Source: Paracoccus sigandri (GTDB lineage: Bacteria > Pseudomonadota > Alphaproteobacteria > Rhodobacterales > Rhodobacteraceae). From it: a stretch of DNA of 55,897 nt. The stretch lies in the NCBI RefSeq assembly GCF_003709565.1, contig NZ_QNRC01000028.1, positions 1-55,897 on the forward strand. The letters run 5' to 3'. Positions 34,766 through 44,293 of the stretch are shown here, piece by piece (positions within the stretch are counted from its first letter, which is position 1; each line of letters begins with the position of its first letter). The notes under the pieces are model-generated. The model was not told the DNA's origin, searched no databases, and saw nothing but the letters and a program-made list of their open reading frames with translations. The position numbers and the translations under genes are program-made.

Positions 34766-35233
34766 ATGCCGCGCCGTGCGCTTGACGCCACCGACCGCCG
34801 TATCCTCAATCAGCTGCAACGGGACAGCAAGCTGACCAATGTCGAACTGTCGGCGCGGGTCGGCCTGTCGCCTTCGCCCTGCCTCAGCCGGGTAAAGCAG
34901 CTGGAAAAGGACGGGTTCATCCGCGGCTATGTCGCGTTGCTGGACCCCGAGGCCGTGGACCTGTCGATCAGCGTCTTCATCCAGGTCACGCTGGAAAAGC
35001 AGGTCGAACGCGCCCTGCAGATCTTCGAGCAGAAGATGAACGCCTTTCCCGAAGTGATGGAATGCTACCTGATGACCGGCGACAGCGACTATCTGGTGCG
35101 CCTGATCGTTCCCGACATCCACGCATTGGAGCGGTTCATCGTCAAGGAGCTGACGACCATTCCCGGCGTGTCGAACATCCGCTCCAGCTTTGCGCTGAAG
35201 CAGGTGAAATACAAGACGGCGCTGCCGGTCTAG
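34766..35233 (+). CDS. Lrp/AsnC family transcriptional regulator
   Basis: 155 residues. The N-terminal helix-turn-helix reads LDATDRRILNQLQRDSKL and then NVELSARVGLSPSPCLSRVK. The C-terminal RAM domain (about 70-150) contains EVMECYLMTGDSDYLVRLIV, the family's ligand-sensing strand. It binds small molecules such as amino acids and forms octamers. It is divergent from SnoaL-FAH, its likely target. Its stop shares the CTAG at 35230-35233 with the stop of the convergent FMN reductase gene. Confidence 0.93.
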   Translation: MPRRALDATDRRILNQLQRDSKLTNVELSARVGLSPSPCLSRVKQLEKDGFIRGYVALLDPEAVDLSISVFIQVTLEKQVERALQIFEQKMNAFPEVMECYLMTGDSDYLVRLIVPDIHALERFIVKELTTIPGVSNIRSSFALKQVKYKTALPV

Positions 35234-35781
35234 GCCATGCGCTCGATCAAGGCGGCCAGGCGCGCGCCGAAAGCCGCGATGAACTCGCGCACGGCTTCAT
35301 CCGCGATGCTGCCGTCGGGCTGGATCATGTCGGGCGTCTTGAAGCTGATATAGGTTTCGCCCGGCATGACGATGCAGCCCTGGATCGCCAGGATCTGGCG
35401 CAGGTGCTGCTGCGCGACGGCCGTGCCGATGCCGCCGGGCGAGGCGCCGGTCATCGCCAGGACCTTGTCCTTCCAGACATTCTCGGCCGGCGGCTTCGAT
35501 CCCCAGTCGATGGCGTTCTTCAGCAGGGCGGGGATCGAGCGGTTGTATTCCGGCGTCACGCAGCACACCCCGTCCGCCGCCCTGATGCTGTCGGTGAAGC
35601 GGCGCACGCTTTCGGGCCGTTGCCCCTCCAGGTCGCCATTGTAATAGGGCATGTCATCCATGCGGACATAGTCGAAGCGCAGCGTTTGCGGGGCGTAACG
35701 CTCGACCGCCCTGGCGAGCTTCAGGTTGATCGATTCCTTGCGAAGGCTGGCAACCAGCATGGCAACGGATTTCCGGGTCAT
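35230..35781 (-). CDS. NADPH-dependent FMN reductase (ChrR/YieF-like)
   Basis: 183 residues from ATG 35781, which sits 6 bases after AGGAAGG. The flavodoxin-like fold shows the FMN phosphate loop ASLRKESINLKLA, the RYAPQTL strand and the family motif PEYNRSIPALLKNAIDW. These enzymes reduce FMN, quinones or chromate with NAD(P)H; here one could supply reduced flavin or protect against quinones formed from catechols. It is convergent with the Lrp gene and divergent from aceE. Confidence 0.88.
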   Translation of the reverse strand: MTRKSVAMLVASLRKESINLKLARAVERYAPQTLRFDYVRMDDMPYYNGDLEGQRPESVRRFTDSIRAADGVCCVTPEYNRSIPALLKNAIDWGSKPPAENVWKDKVLAMTGASPGGIGTAVAQQHLRQILAIQGCIVMPGETYISFKTPDMIQPDGSIADEAVREFIAAFGARLAALIERMA

Positions 35782-36010
35782 CTTCATCCTTCCTGACATG
35801 AGGCAGAGCGTGTTCGTCGCCAAAAACTGCCAAATCGCCACAGCGCAGGCAATAGAATCTCTGCAGCGCAATAAAATAAGCACGTCATGCTGCGATATGG
35901 GGGCATTCCGGCATGGATGCCTGAATTTTTCGTCTTCGCCCCGGCCTTCGGCACTATATTCGGCGCAGCTTGCCCTAGTCTTCCCGAAATCGAAGACAGG
36001 ACGAACACCC

Positions 36011-38698
36011 ATGACCCAGATGCAGCCCCAGGGAAGCGGCTTTGCCGATTCCGATCCCGTCGAAACGCAGGAATGGATCGAGGCGCTGGTGGCGGTGGCG
36101 GCCCATTCGGGCGGCGAGCGCGCGCAGTTCCTGCTGCGCCAGCTTGAGGACGTTGCCCGCCGCCACGGCGTCTTCCTGACCGGCCAGCCCTATTCCTCCT
36201 ATCGCAACACCATCCCTGTCGCGCAGCAGGGCAGCTATCCCGGCGATCTGGAGATGGAGGAGCGGATCACCTCGATCATCCGCTGGAACGCGCTGGCGAT
36301 GGTCGTGCGCGCCAACAAGGCTTACGGGGAACTGGGCGGCCATATCGCCAGCTATGCCAGCGCGGCCGAGATCTTCGAGACCGGCTTCAACCATTTCTTC
36401 CGCGCGAAGACCGAGGATTTCGGCGGCGATCTGGTCTATTTCCAGCCCCATTCCGCCCCCGGCGTCTATGCCCGCGCCTATCTGGAGGGGCGGCTGAGCG
36501 AGGAACAGCTTGCCAATTACCGCCAGGAGGTCGGCGGCAACGGGCTGTGTTCCTATCCCCATCCCTGGCTGATGCCGGATTTCTGGCAGTTCCCGACCGG
36601 CTCGATGGGCCTCGGCCCGATCAGCGCGATCTATCAGGCGCGCTACATGCGTTACCTGGAAGGGCGCGGGCTGGCCGATACCGCCGGGCGCCATGTCTGG
36701 GGCGTCTTCGGCGATGGCGAGATGGACGAGCCGGAATCCATCGCCGGGCTGACGCTGGCGGCGCGCGAGAACCTGGACAACCTGACCTTCATCATCAACT
36801 GCAACCTGCAGCGGCTGGACGGTCCGGTGCGCGGCAACGGCCAGATCATCCAGGAACTGGAAAGCCTGTTCATCGGCGCCGGCTGGAACGTCATCAAGGT
36901 GCTGTGGGGCAGCGAATGGGACGGGCTCTTTGCCCGCGACAGGGATCTGGTGCTGCTGCGCCGCTTCGCCGAGACGGTGGACGGCCAGTATCAGGACCTG
37001 GGCAGCAAGGACGGCGACTACAACCGCGCCAAGTTCTTCGACGCCGATCCCGCCACCCGCGAGCTGGTCGCGCATATGACCGATGCCGAGATCCACGCGC
37101 TGAAGCGCGGCGGCCATGATTTCCGCAAGCTTCATGCCGCCTTCGCCGCCGCCAAGGCCCACAAGGGCCGCCCGACGGTGATCCTGGCCAAGACCAAGAA
37201 GGGCTACGGCATGGGCAATGCCGGCGAAAGCCGGATGACCGCGCATCAGTCCAAGAAGCTGGACATGGAGGCGCTGGTCGCCTTCCGCGACCGCTTCAAG
37301 CTGCCCTTGTCCGAGGCCGATCTGGAAGGGTTGAAATTCTACAAACCCGCCGAGGACAGCCCCGAGATGGCCTATCTGCGCGACCGCCGCGCGGCGCTTG
37401 GCGGTTCGATGCCGCTGCGCCTGGCGGGCAAGGCGGAAAAGGACCGCATCCCGGTCCCGGCGCTGGACAGCTATGCCAAGTTCGCGCTGGCCGCCGAGGG
37501 CAAGGAGATGTCCACCACCATGGCCGCCGTCCGCATGATGGGCGGGCTGTTGAAGGACAAGGGTTTCGGCCCCCGCATCGTGCCCATCGTTGCCGACGAG
37601 GCGCGCACCTTCGGCATGGACAACCTGTTCCGGCAGGTCGGCATCTATGCCCCCAAGGGCCAGCTCTACGAGCCCGAGGATGCCGGCGCGATGATGTTCT
37701 ACAAGGAGGCCAAGGACGGCCAGCTGCTGGAGGAGGGCATCACCGAGGCCGGCGCGATCTCCAGCTGGGCGGCCGCCGCGACATCCTACAGCATCCACGA
37801 CACGCCGACGCTGCCCTTCTACATCTATTACTCGATGTTCGGCTTCCAGCGGATCGGCGACCTGATCTGGGCGGCGGCCGACCAGCGCGCCCGCGGCTTC
37901 CTGCTGGGCGCGACGGCCGGGCGCACCACGCTGTCGGGCGAGGGCCTGCAGCATCAGGACGGCACCAGTCACCTGATCGCCTCGACCATCCCGAACTGCC
38001 GCGCCTATGACCCCGCCTTCGCGGGCGAGCTGGCGGTGATCCTGGATCACGGCATGCGCCGGATGATGCAGGAGCAGGCGGACGAATTCTATTACATCAC
38101 CGTGATGAACGAGAATTACGCCCAGCCCTCGCTGCTGCCGGGCTCCGAGTGCGATATCGTCAAGGGGCTCTACAAGCTGGACAGCCGGGGCGATGACGCG
38201 GCTGCGGTGCGGGTCCGGCTGCTGGGCTCGGGGACGATCCTGCAGCAGGTGATCGCCGCCGCCGATCTGCTGGCCAGTCGTTTCGGCATCGCCAGCGACA
38301 TCTACAGCGCCACCAGCTTCACCGAACTGGCCCGCGACGCGCGCGAGGTCGAGCGCCGCAACCGCCTGACCGCCGCCGAGGAGCCGCAGCCCTGCCATGC
38401 CGCCCGGCTGCTGGCGGGCCGGATGCCGGTGATCGCCGCCACCGATTACGTCCGCGCCCTGCCGCAGATGATCGCGCCCTATCTGGATGCGCGCCTTGTC
38501 GCCCTGGGCACGGACGGCTTCGGGCGCAGCGACACCCGCACCGCCTTGCGCGCCTTCTTCGAGGTGGACGCGCCCAGCATCGCGCTGGCCGCCATCGAGG
38601 CGCTGGTCCGCGACGGCCATGTCGAGCGCGCCGTGCTGGTCGGCGCGCTGGCCGAACTGGGTGCCGATGCCGACGCGCCCGCGCCCTGGACCGTCTGA
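36011..38698 (+). CDS. aceE: Pyruvate dehydrogenase E1, homodimeric type
   Basis: 895 residues, the length of AceE. Family marks are YSSYRNTIPVAQQGSYPGD-type residues near 65 and the thiamin-diphosphate motif GDGEMDEPE (about residue 235) to NCN (about 262). A central transketolase-like domain follows (STTMAAVRMMGGLLKD, near 500). It decarboxylates pyruvate and acetylates the lipoyl group of AceF. It is followed after 14 bp by aceF and then lpd, one operon. Most alphaproteobacteria use the two-gene PdhA/PdhB form of E1, so this is probably a second, special-purpose complex (inference). Confidence 0.94.
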   Translation: MTQMQPQGSGFADSDPVETQEWIEALVAVAAHSGGERAQFLLRQLEDVARRHGVFLTGQPYSSYRNTIPVAQQGSYPGDLEMEERITSIIRWNALAMVVRANKAYGELGGHIASYASAAEIFETGFNHFFRAKTEDFGGDLVYFQPHSAPGVYARAYLEGRLSEEQLANYRQEVGGNGLCSYPHPWLMPDFWQFPTGSMGLGPISAIYQARYMRYLEGRGLADTAGRHVWGVFGDGEMDEPESIAGLTLAARENLDNLTFIINCNLQRLDGPVRGNGQIIQELESLFIGAGWNVIKVLWGSEWDGLFARDRDLVLLRRFAETVDGQYQDLGSKDGDYNRAKFFDADPATRELVAHMTDAEIHALKRGGHDFRKLHAAFAAAKAHKGRPTVILAKTKKGYGMGNAGESRMTAHQSKKLDMEALVAFRDRFKLPLSEADLEGLKFYKPAEDSPEMAYLRDRRAALGGSMPLRLAGKAEKDRIPVPALDSYAKFALAAEGKEMSTTMAAVRMMGGLLKDKGFGPRIVPIVADEARTFGMDNLFRQVGIYAPKGQLYEPEDAGAMMFYKEAKDGQLLEEGITEAGAISSWAAAATSYSIHDTPTLPFYIYYSMFGFQRIGDLIWAAADQRARGFLLGATAGRTTLSGEGLQHQDGTSHLIASTIPNCRAYDPAFAGELAVILDHGMRRMMQEQADEFYYITVMNENYAQPSLLPGSECDIVKGLYKLDSRGDDAAAVRVRLLGSGTILQQVIAAADLLASRFGIASDIYSATSFTELARDAREVERRNRLTAAEEPQPCHAARLLAGRMPVIAATDYVRALPQMIAPYLDARLVALGTDGFGRSDTRTALRAFFEVDAPSIALAAIEALVRDGHVERAVLVGALAELGADADAPAPWTV

Positions 38699-38712
38699 AG
38701 GAGCGGATCGAG

Positions 38713-39987
38713 ATGAGCAATATTGTGAAGATCACGGTTCCCGATCTGGGCGATTTCCGCGATGTGCCGATCGTCGAGATGCCGGTCTCGGTCGGCGATG
38801 TGATCGCGGCGGGCGATACGATCGTGGTGGTCGAATCCGACAAGGCGACGCTGGACGTTCCCGCCGAGATCGCCGGCCGCATCGCGGCCCTGCATGTCGG
38901 CATGGGCGACAAGGTCAGCGAAGGCTCGCTGCTGGCCGAGATCGAGGCCGAGGACGCGCAGGACGATCCCGCCCCCGCAGCGCCCGCCGCCGCACCCGCC
39001 GCGCCAGCGCCGGCAGAACCGGCCCCACCCGCCGCGGCGCCCCCCGCACCCGCGTCTCCGCCGCCGGCGGCCGCGGCGCGGACGGATGGCTTGCCGCCCC
39101 ATGCCTCGCCCTCGATCCGCAAATTCGCTCGAGAGCTGGGCGTCGATCTGGCGCGGATCACCGGCACCGGACCCAAGGGCCGCATCACCCGCGAGGATGT
39201 GCAGGGCTTCGTCAAGGCGGCCTTGCAGGCGCCGGCTGCCGCCTCCGGTCCCAGCCTGGGGCTGGGCCTGCCCGACTGGCCCCGCGTCGATTTCGCCAAG
39301 TTCGGCGAGATCGAGCGCAAGCCGCTGTCGCGCATCGTGCGCATCTCGGGGCCGGCGCTGGCGCGCAATGCCATCGTCATCCCGCATGTCACCAATTTCG
39401 ACGAAGCCGACGTGACCGAGCTGGAGGCGTTCCGCAAACAGGCCAATGAAGACAGGGACGCGCCGAAGCTGTCGATCCTGCCCTTCGTGGTCAAGGCGGC
39501 GGTGGCGGCGCTGAAGGCCTATCCGGCATTCAACTCCTCGCTGGACGGCGACGAGATGGTGCTGAAGAAATACTGGAATATCGGCGTCGCCGCCGACACG
39601 CCGGAAGGTCTGGTCGTGCCGGTGGTCAAGAATGCCGACCGCAAGGGGCTGCGCGAGATCGCCGCCGAGATGGCCGACCTGGCCGCCGATGCCCGTGCCG
39701 GGCGGCTGAAAGCCACCGACATGCAGGGGGCGACCTTCACCATCTCGTCGCTCGGCGGCGTGGGCGGCACCAACTTCACCCCGATCATCAATGCGCCCGA
39801 GGTGGCGATCCTGGGCATGACCCGTTCCGCGATCAAGCCGGTCTGGGACGGGCAGGGCTTCCAGCCGCGCCTGATCCAGCCGCTGTCGCTGTCCTGGGAC
39901 CACCGCGCCGTCGACGGCGTCGCGGCGGCGCGCTTCCTTGGCTTCCTCAAGGACGTGCTGGGCGATTTCCGCCGGATCAGCCTGTGA
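38713..39987 (+). CDS. aceF: Pyruvate dehydrogenase E2, dihydrolipoyl acetyltransferase
   Basis: 424 residues. One lipoyl domain (1-75) carries the lipoylated Lys in ESDKATLD. An Ala/Pro-rich linker (80-130) follows, then the peripheral subunit-binding domain (ASPSIRKFARELG, 135-170) and the catalytic domain ending with DHRAVDGVAAARF. It passes the acetyl group to CoA and forms the core of the complex. Having a single lipoyl domain is at the short end for AceE-type systems, where two or three are common. Confidence 0.93.
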   Translation: MSNIVKITVPDLGDFRDVPIVEMPVSVGDVIAAGDTIVVVESDKATLDVPAEIAGRIAALHVGMGDKVSEGSLLAEIEAEDAQDDPAPAAPAAAPAAPAPAEPAPPAAAPPAPASPPPAAAARTDGLPPHASPSIRKFARELGVDLARITGTGPKGRITREDVQGFVKAALQAPAAASGPSLGLGLPDWPRVDFAKFGEIERKPLSRIVRISGPALARNAIVIPHVTNFDEADVTELEAFRKQANEDRDAPKLSILPFVVKAAVAALKAYPAFNSSLDGDEMVLKKYWNIGVAADTPEGLVVPVVKNADRKGLREIAAEMADLAADARAGRLKATDMQGATFTISSLGGVGGTNFTPIINAPEVAILGMTRSAIKPVWDGQGFQPRLIQPLSLSWDHRAVDGVAAARFLGFLKDVLGDFRRISL

Positions 39988-39997
39988 GGAGCGCCCG

Positions 39998-41668
39998 ATG
40001 ATCAAGGACATCACCATCCCCGATATCGGCGATTTCAAGGACGTCGCCATCGTCGAGATCAGCGTGAAGCCCGGCGACCGCATCGCCGCCGAGGACACCA
40101 TCCTGATGCTGGAAAGCGACAAGGCGACGATGGACATTCCCGCCCCCGTCGCGGGAACCGTGACCGAACTGCTGGTCGCCGAGGGCGACCGGGTCAGCGC
40201 CGGCACGCCGGTCATGCGGGTTGAGACCGAGGCGCAAACCACCGCTCCGTCGCCGGCCCCCGCAGCGCCGGCGACCGCTTCGGAGGATCACGCCGACCTG
40301 CTGGTCATCGGCGCCGGGCCGGGCGGCTATACCGCCGCCTTCCGCGCCGCCGATCTGGGCCGCAAGGTGGTGCTGATCGATACCCGCCCCACGCTTGGCG
40401 GGGTCTGCCTGAATGTCGGCTGCATCCCCTCCAAGGCGCTTCTGCATGTCGCCAAGCTGATCGACGATGCCGCCGAGGGCGCCGCCCATGGCGTCAGCTT
40501 CGGCGCCCCGCAGATCGACCTGGATGCGATCCGGGGCTGGAAGGACCAGGTGGTCGGCAAGCTGACCGGCGGGCTGTCCGGGCTGGCGCGGCGGCGCAAG
40601 GTCCAGACCGTGCAGGGCACCGCCCGCTTCACCGGCCCGCATGAGGTCGAGGTGGCGACACCCGACGGGACGCGCCGCATCCGCTTCGACCAGGCGATCA
40701 TCGCGGCGGGGTCCAGTCCCGTGCGGCTGCCCTTCCTGCCCGACGACCCGCGCATCATCGACAGCACCGGCGCGCTGGACCTGGCGCAGGTGCCGCAGCG
40801 CCTGCTGGTCCTGGGCGGCGGCATCATCGGGCTGGAAATGGCGCAGGTCTATCACGCGCTCGGCTCGCGCATCACCATCGCCGAAAGGCTGGACCAGATC
40901 ATCCCCGGCGCCGACAAGGATGTCGTCAAGCCGCTGATGGCGCGGATTTCCGCGCGCTACGAGGCCGTGCATCTGGAAACCAGCGTGACCGCCGTTCAGG
41001 CGGGAAAGGCGCTGACCGTCAGTTTCGAGGGCAAGGCGGGCAGCTGGCAGGCCGAATACGACGCCATCCTGGTCGCGGTGGGCCGGCGCCCGAACGGTGC
41101 GCTGCTGGGGGCCGAGGCCGCCGGCGTGACGGTCACCGACCAGGGCTTCATCCCGGTTGATGCGCAGATGCGCACCGGCCAGCCGCATATCTTCGCCATT
41201 GGCGACGTCGTGGGCCAGCCGATGCTGGCGCACAAGGCCACGCATGAGGCCAAGGTGGCGGCCGAGACCGCCTGCGGCCACAAGGCGGCGTTCGATCCCG
41301 TGGCGATCCCCTCGGGCGCCTATACCGACCCGGAAATCGCCTGGGCCGGCCTGACCGAAACCCAGGCCAGGGCCGAGGGCCGCAAGCTCCGCGTGGAACG
41401 CTTCCCCTGGGCGGCCTCGGGGCGGGCGCTGTCGATGGGCCGGGCCGAGGGGCTGACCAAGATGCTGTTCGACCCCGATACCGGCCGGGTGCTGGGCGCG
41501 GCCATCACTGGCCCCAATGCAGGCGAATTGCTGGCCGAGGCGGTGCTGGCCATCGAGATGGCCGCCGATGCGGCCGACCTGGCGCTGACCATCCACCCGC
41601 ATCCGACGCTGTCCGAAACCCTGGGCTTCGCGGCCGAGGCCTTCGAAGGAACCCTGACCGATCTTTAG
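39998..41668 (+). CDS. lpdA: Dihydrolipoyl dehydrogenase with N-terminal lipoyl domain
   Basis: 556 residues. Residues 1-75 are an extra lipoyl domain (ESDKATMDIPAP). A linker follows to about 90, then a full flavoprotein disulfide reductase: VIGAGPGGYTAAFRAADLG, the redox pair in GGVCLNVGCIPSKALLH, NAD motif LGGGIIGLEMAQVY, and the His/Glu base in HPHPTLSETLG. It reoxidises dihydrolipoamide with NAD+. E3 proteins with a lipoyl arm are known from beta- and gammaproteobacterial and neisserial PDH operons. It begins 10 bp after aceF. Confidence 0.94.
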   Translation: MIKDITIPDIGDFKDVAIVEISVKPGDRIAAEDTILMLESDKATMDIPAPVAGTVTELLVAEGDRVSAGTPVMRVETEAQTTAPSPAPAAPATASEDHADLLVIGAGPGGYTAAFRAADLGRKVVLIDTRPTLGGVCLNVGCIPSKALLHVAKLIDDAAEGAAHGVSFGAPQIDLDAIRGWKDQVVGKLTGGLSGLARRRKVQTVQGTARFTGPHEVEVATPDGTRRIRFDQAIIAAGSSPVRLPFLPDDPRIIDSTGALDLAQVPQRLLVLGGGIIGLEMAQVYHALGSRITIAERLDQIIPGADKDVVKPLMARISARYEAVHLETSVTAVQAGKALTVSFEGKAGSWQAEYDAILVAVGRRPNGALLGAEAAGVTVTDQGFIPVDAQMRTGQPHIFAIGDVVGQPMLAHKATHEAKVAAETACGHKAAFDPVAIPSGAYTDPEIAWAGLTETQARAEGRKLRVERFPWAASGRALSMGRAEGLTKMLFDPDTGRVLGAAITGPNAGELLAEAVLAIEMAADAADLALTIHPHPTLSETLGFAAEAFEGTLTDL

Positions 41669-41707
41669 CATGCGGGCGGTCGAACCTGCGCCTCATGCAC
41701 CGAAAAG

Positions 41708-41722
41708 CGGCATATTCTGCCG
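41708..41722. promoter_or_regulatory. Inverted repeat CGGCA-N5-TGCCG upstream of VOC copy 1
   Basis: A perfect 5+5 inverted repeat inside GCGGCATATTCTGCCG, with the T-N11-A form typical of LysR binding sites, 125 bp upstream of the first VOC gene. The LysR gene at 47746 is the nearest candidate partner. No convincing equivalent lies before VOC copy 2. The repeat is seen; its function is inferred. Confidence 0.35.
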
Positions 41723-41846
41723 ATAATGCGGACAAGCGAGCCCGGATGAAACGCATCTGCCGATCCGGACCCGGTATCATCGGGACAACCCGCAATCCGG
41801 TCACCGGACCGCGCGCCCACAGACCAGACTTCACGAGGAGAGAAAA

Positions 41847-42440
41847 ATGAAGAAACCCAGACCCATCGCGCAGAAGCCGGTTCTGCATCACGTGACGTTC
41901 AAGACGACGCGCCTGCAGGAGATGATCGACTGGTACGAGGCTGTCGTCGGCTGCGCGCCGAACTTCACCTTCGAAGCGGCCGCCTGGACCACCAACGACA
42001 CCGCGAACCACCGCATCGCCTTCCTGACCACGCCGGGCATCAAGGACGATCCCGACAAGGTGGCGCATAGCGGCATCCATCACACGGCCTTCGAATTCGG
42101 CACGCTGCAGGCGCTTCTGGACAATTACGAGCGGCTGGCCGAGGTCGGCATCCTGCCGCATATCTGCCTGGATCACGGGCTGACGATGTCCTTCTACTAC
42201 GTCGACCCGGACGGCAATTCGGTCGAGCTGCAAAGCGACAATTTCGGCAACTGGATCCATTCGGCGCATTGGATGCAGACCTCGCCCGAATTCGCGCGCG
42301 AGCCCATCGGGGTCGAGGTGGACCCGCCGAAGCTGATCGCGGCGCTGAAAGAGGGCGTGCCGCTCTCGGACCTGCTCAAGCGGTCGCGCGAGGGCGAATA
42401 CCTGCCCGAAACGCCGGGCGACATCAGACTGCCGGCTTAA
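41847..42440 (+). CDS. VOC family ring-cleavage-type protein, copy 1
   Basis: 197 residues. One VOC (glyoxalase/extradiol dioxygenase) domain spans about residues 11-140: His15 in LHHVTF, a second His in HSGIHHTAFEF, and Glu in DPDGNSVELQ would bind the metal. The C-terminal 55 residues (WMQTSPEFAREPIGVEVD and a basic tail) are an extension. It differs at only 6 of 197 residues from the protein at 45444. It probably opens a catechol-like ring or processes a product of the sulfatase encoded next. Ribosome site GAGGAGAG precedes the ATG. Confidence 0.85.
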   Translation: MKKPRPIAQKPVLHHVTFKTTRLQEMIDWYEAVVGCAPNFTFEAAAWTTNDTANHRIAFLTTPGIKDDPDKVAHSGIHHTAFEFGTLQALLDNYERLAEVGILPHICLDHGLTMSFYYVDPDGNSVELQSDNFGNWIHSAHWMQTSPEFAREPIGVEVDPPKLIAALKEGVPLSDLLKRSREGEYLPETPGDIRLPA

Positions 42441-42540
42441 GGCTCTCGGCCGAGGCGTCCATGGATGCTTCGGCCGTCACACGGCATGCCTGCCGCATCG
42501 CGGCAGGGCGAAACTCGACGCGGATCATCAAGGGGGAGTG

Positions 42541-44274
42541 ATGATGGACATCTCGAAGCAGGGCCCCGGTTGCGACCGTTTTCTGCGCGCCGTTCTGGCG
42601 GGCATGGGCGTGATCGTTGCGGCATCCGGCGCCGCGGGCGCAGAGGAGGCCGCGCGGCAGGATCCCCGGCCCAATATCGTGCTGATCGTCGCCGACGACC
42701 TGGGCTATTCCGACCTGGGCGCCTTCGGCGGCGAGATCGAGACCCCGCATCTGGACGAGCTGATCGGCGAGGGGGCGCAACTGCTGGATTTCCACAGCTC
42801 GCCGACCTGTTCGCCCACGCGGGCCATGCTGATGTCGGGGACCGACAACCATGTCGCGGGCCTGGGCAACATGGCCGAGCTGCTGCATGACGAGCAGCGC
42901 GGCCAGCCGGGCTACGAGACCTTCCTGGCCGACCGGGTGGTGGCCTTTCCCGAACTGCTGCAGGACGCGGGCTACAACACCTATATCTCGGGCAAGTGGC
43001 ATCTGGGCGGCCAGCCCGAGCAGCTGCCGGTCAATCGGGGCTTCGACAAGTCCACCGTCCTGCTGGCCGGCGCGGCGGGGCATTTCGACGATGTCGGGGC
43101 CAATGTCCGGGTGCCCGTCGCCTCGTTCCGCGAGGGCAGCGAGGAATTCACCCTGCCCGAGGACTTCTTCTCGACCGATTTCTATACCGACCGGATCATC
43201 GAGTATATTTCCGAGGACGAGGATGACGGAAAGCCGTTCTTCGCCTATCTGGCCCTGACCGCGCCGCATTGGCCGCTGCAGGCGCCGCAGCCCTATATCG
43301 ACAAGTATCGGGGCCGTTACGATGCGGGCTACGAGGCCATCCGCGAGGCCCGGATCGACCGGATGCAGCAGCTTGGCATCATCGGTGCGGACATCACGCC
43401 CTGGGAGTTTTCCGCGGACTGGCCAAGCTGGCAGCAGCTTTCCGACAGCCAGCGGCTTCGCGAGGCGCGGCTGATGGAGGTCTATGCCGCCATGGTCGAC
43501 AACATGGACGAGAATATCGGCAGGCTGGTCGCCCATCTCAAGCAGACCGGCGAATATGACAACACCATCTTCGTGTTCATGTCCGACAATGGCGCCGAAG
43601 GGCAGGATGCCGAGGAAACCTCGCCCGACAATGCCGACTGGATCGCCGAGAAATTCGACAACTCGACCGACAATATCGGCACGGTCACGTCCTTTGCCGG
43701 CTATGGCCCGGTCTGGGCGGCGGTCGGGTCCACGCCCCTGCGCATGTACAAGGGCTTCACCTATGAGGGCGGCATCCGCGTGCCCGCCTTCATCACCGCC
43801 CCCGGCCGGGTCGAGCCGGGCCTGCGGGACCAGTTCGCCACGGTCATGGACATCGCGCCGACGCTGCTGGACTATGCCGGGGTGACGCCGCCCGAGGACA
43901 CCTACAAGGGCCGCGACATCATGCCGATCACCGGCCGCTCGATGGTGGACATGTTGTCGGGCGAGGCCGAGGCGGTGCATGACGGCGACAGCCATGTCGG
44001 CTGGGAACTGTCGGGACGCATCGCCATCCGCCAGGGCGACTGGAAGCTGGTCTGGAGCAATGCGCCCCATGGCACGGATGACTGGGAATTGTTCGATCTG
44101 TCGGCCGATCCCGGCGAAAGCCGCGACCTTGCGAAGGCCGAACCCGCGAAACGGGATGCGATGGTTGCGCTATGGGACGACTACCGCGAACGGAACGGGG
44201 ACATCTGGTCACCGGATATGGCCGGCAGGATGTTCTATTCCAACGCCAGCAGGCATTTCGAGCTGTACCCCTGA
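42541..44274 (+). CDS. Secreted arylsulfatase (AtsA-like, cysteine type)
   Basis: 577 residues from ATG 42541 (GTG 42538 and ATG 42544 also possible). A Sec-type signal peptide covers about residues 10-37 (LRAVLAGMGVIVAASGAAGA). The sulfatase domain starts with NIVLIVADDLGYSDLG, whose Asp pair binds Ca2+. Cys90 in CSPTRAML is the C-x-P-x-R site that becomes formylglycine. SGKWHLGG and FVFMSDNGAEG carry further active-site residues. It hydrolyses sulfate esters, probably aryl ones, in the periplasm. The maturing enzyme is encoded 19 bp downstream. No twin-arginine motif is seen. Confidence 0.93.
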   Translation: MMDISKQGPGCDRFLRAVLAGMGVIVAASGAAGAEEAARQDPRPNIVLIVADDLGYSDLGAFGGEIETPHLDELIGEGAQLLDFHSSPTCSPTRAMLMSGTDNHVAGLGNMAELLHDEQRGQPGYETFLADRVVAFPELLQDAGYNTYISGKWHLGGQPEQLPVNRGFDKSTVLLAGAAGHFDDVGANVRVPVASFREGSEEFTLPEDFFSTDFYTDRIIEYISEDEDDGKPFFAYLALTAPHWPLQAPQPYIDKYRGRYDAGYEAIREARIDRMQQLGIIGADITPWEFSADWPSWQQLSDSQRLREARLMEVYAAMVDNMDENIGRLVAHLKQTGEYDNTIFVFMSDNGAEGQDAEETSPDNADWIAEKFDNSTDNIGTVTSFAGYGPVWAAVGSTPLRMYKGFTYEGGIRVPAFITAPGRVEPGLRDQFATVMDIAPTLLDYAGVTPPEDTYKGRDIMPITGRSMVDMLSGEAEAVHDGDSHVGWELSGRIAIRQGDWKLVWSNAPHGTDDWELFDLSADPGESRDLAKAEPAKRDAMVALWDDYRERNGDIWSPDMAGRMFYSNASRHFELYP

Positions 44275-44293
44275 CCCTGTTCGGAGCGCGGCA

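Noticed and set aside
35975..38620. An 881-residue open frame antisense to aceE
   Set aside because: The composition is that of a shadow frame and aceE is unmistakable on the plus strand.
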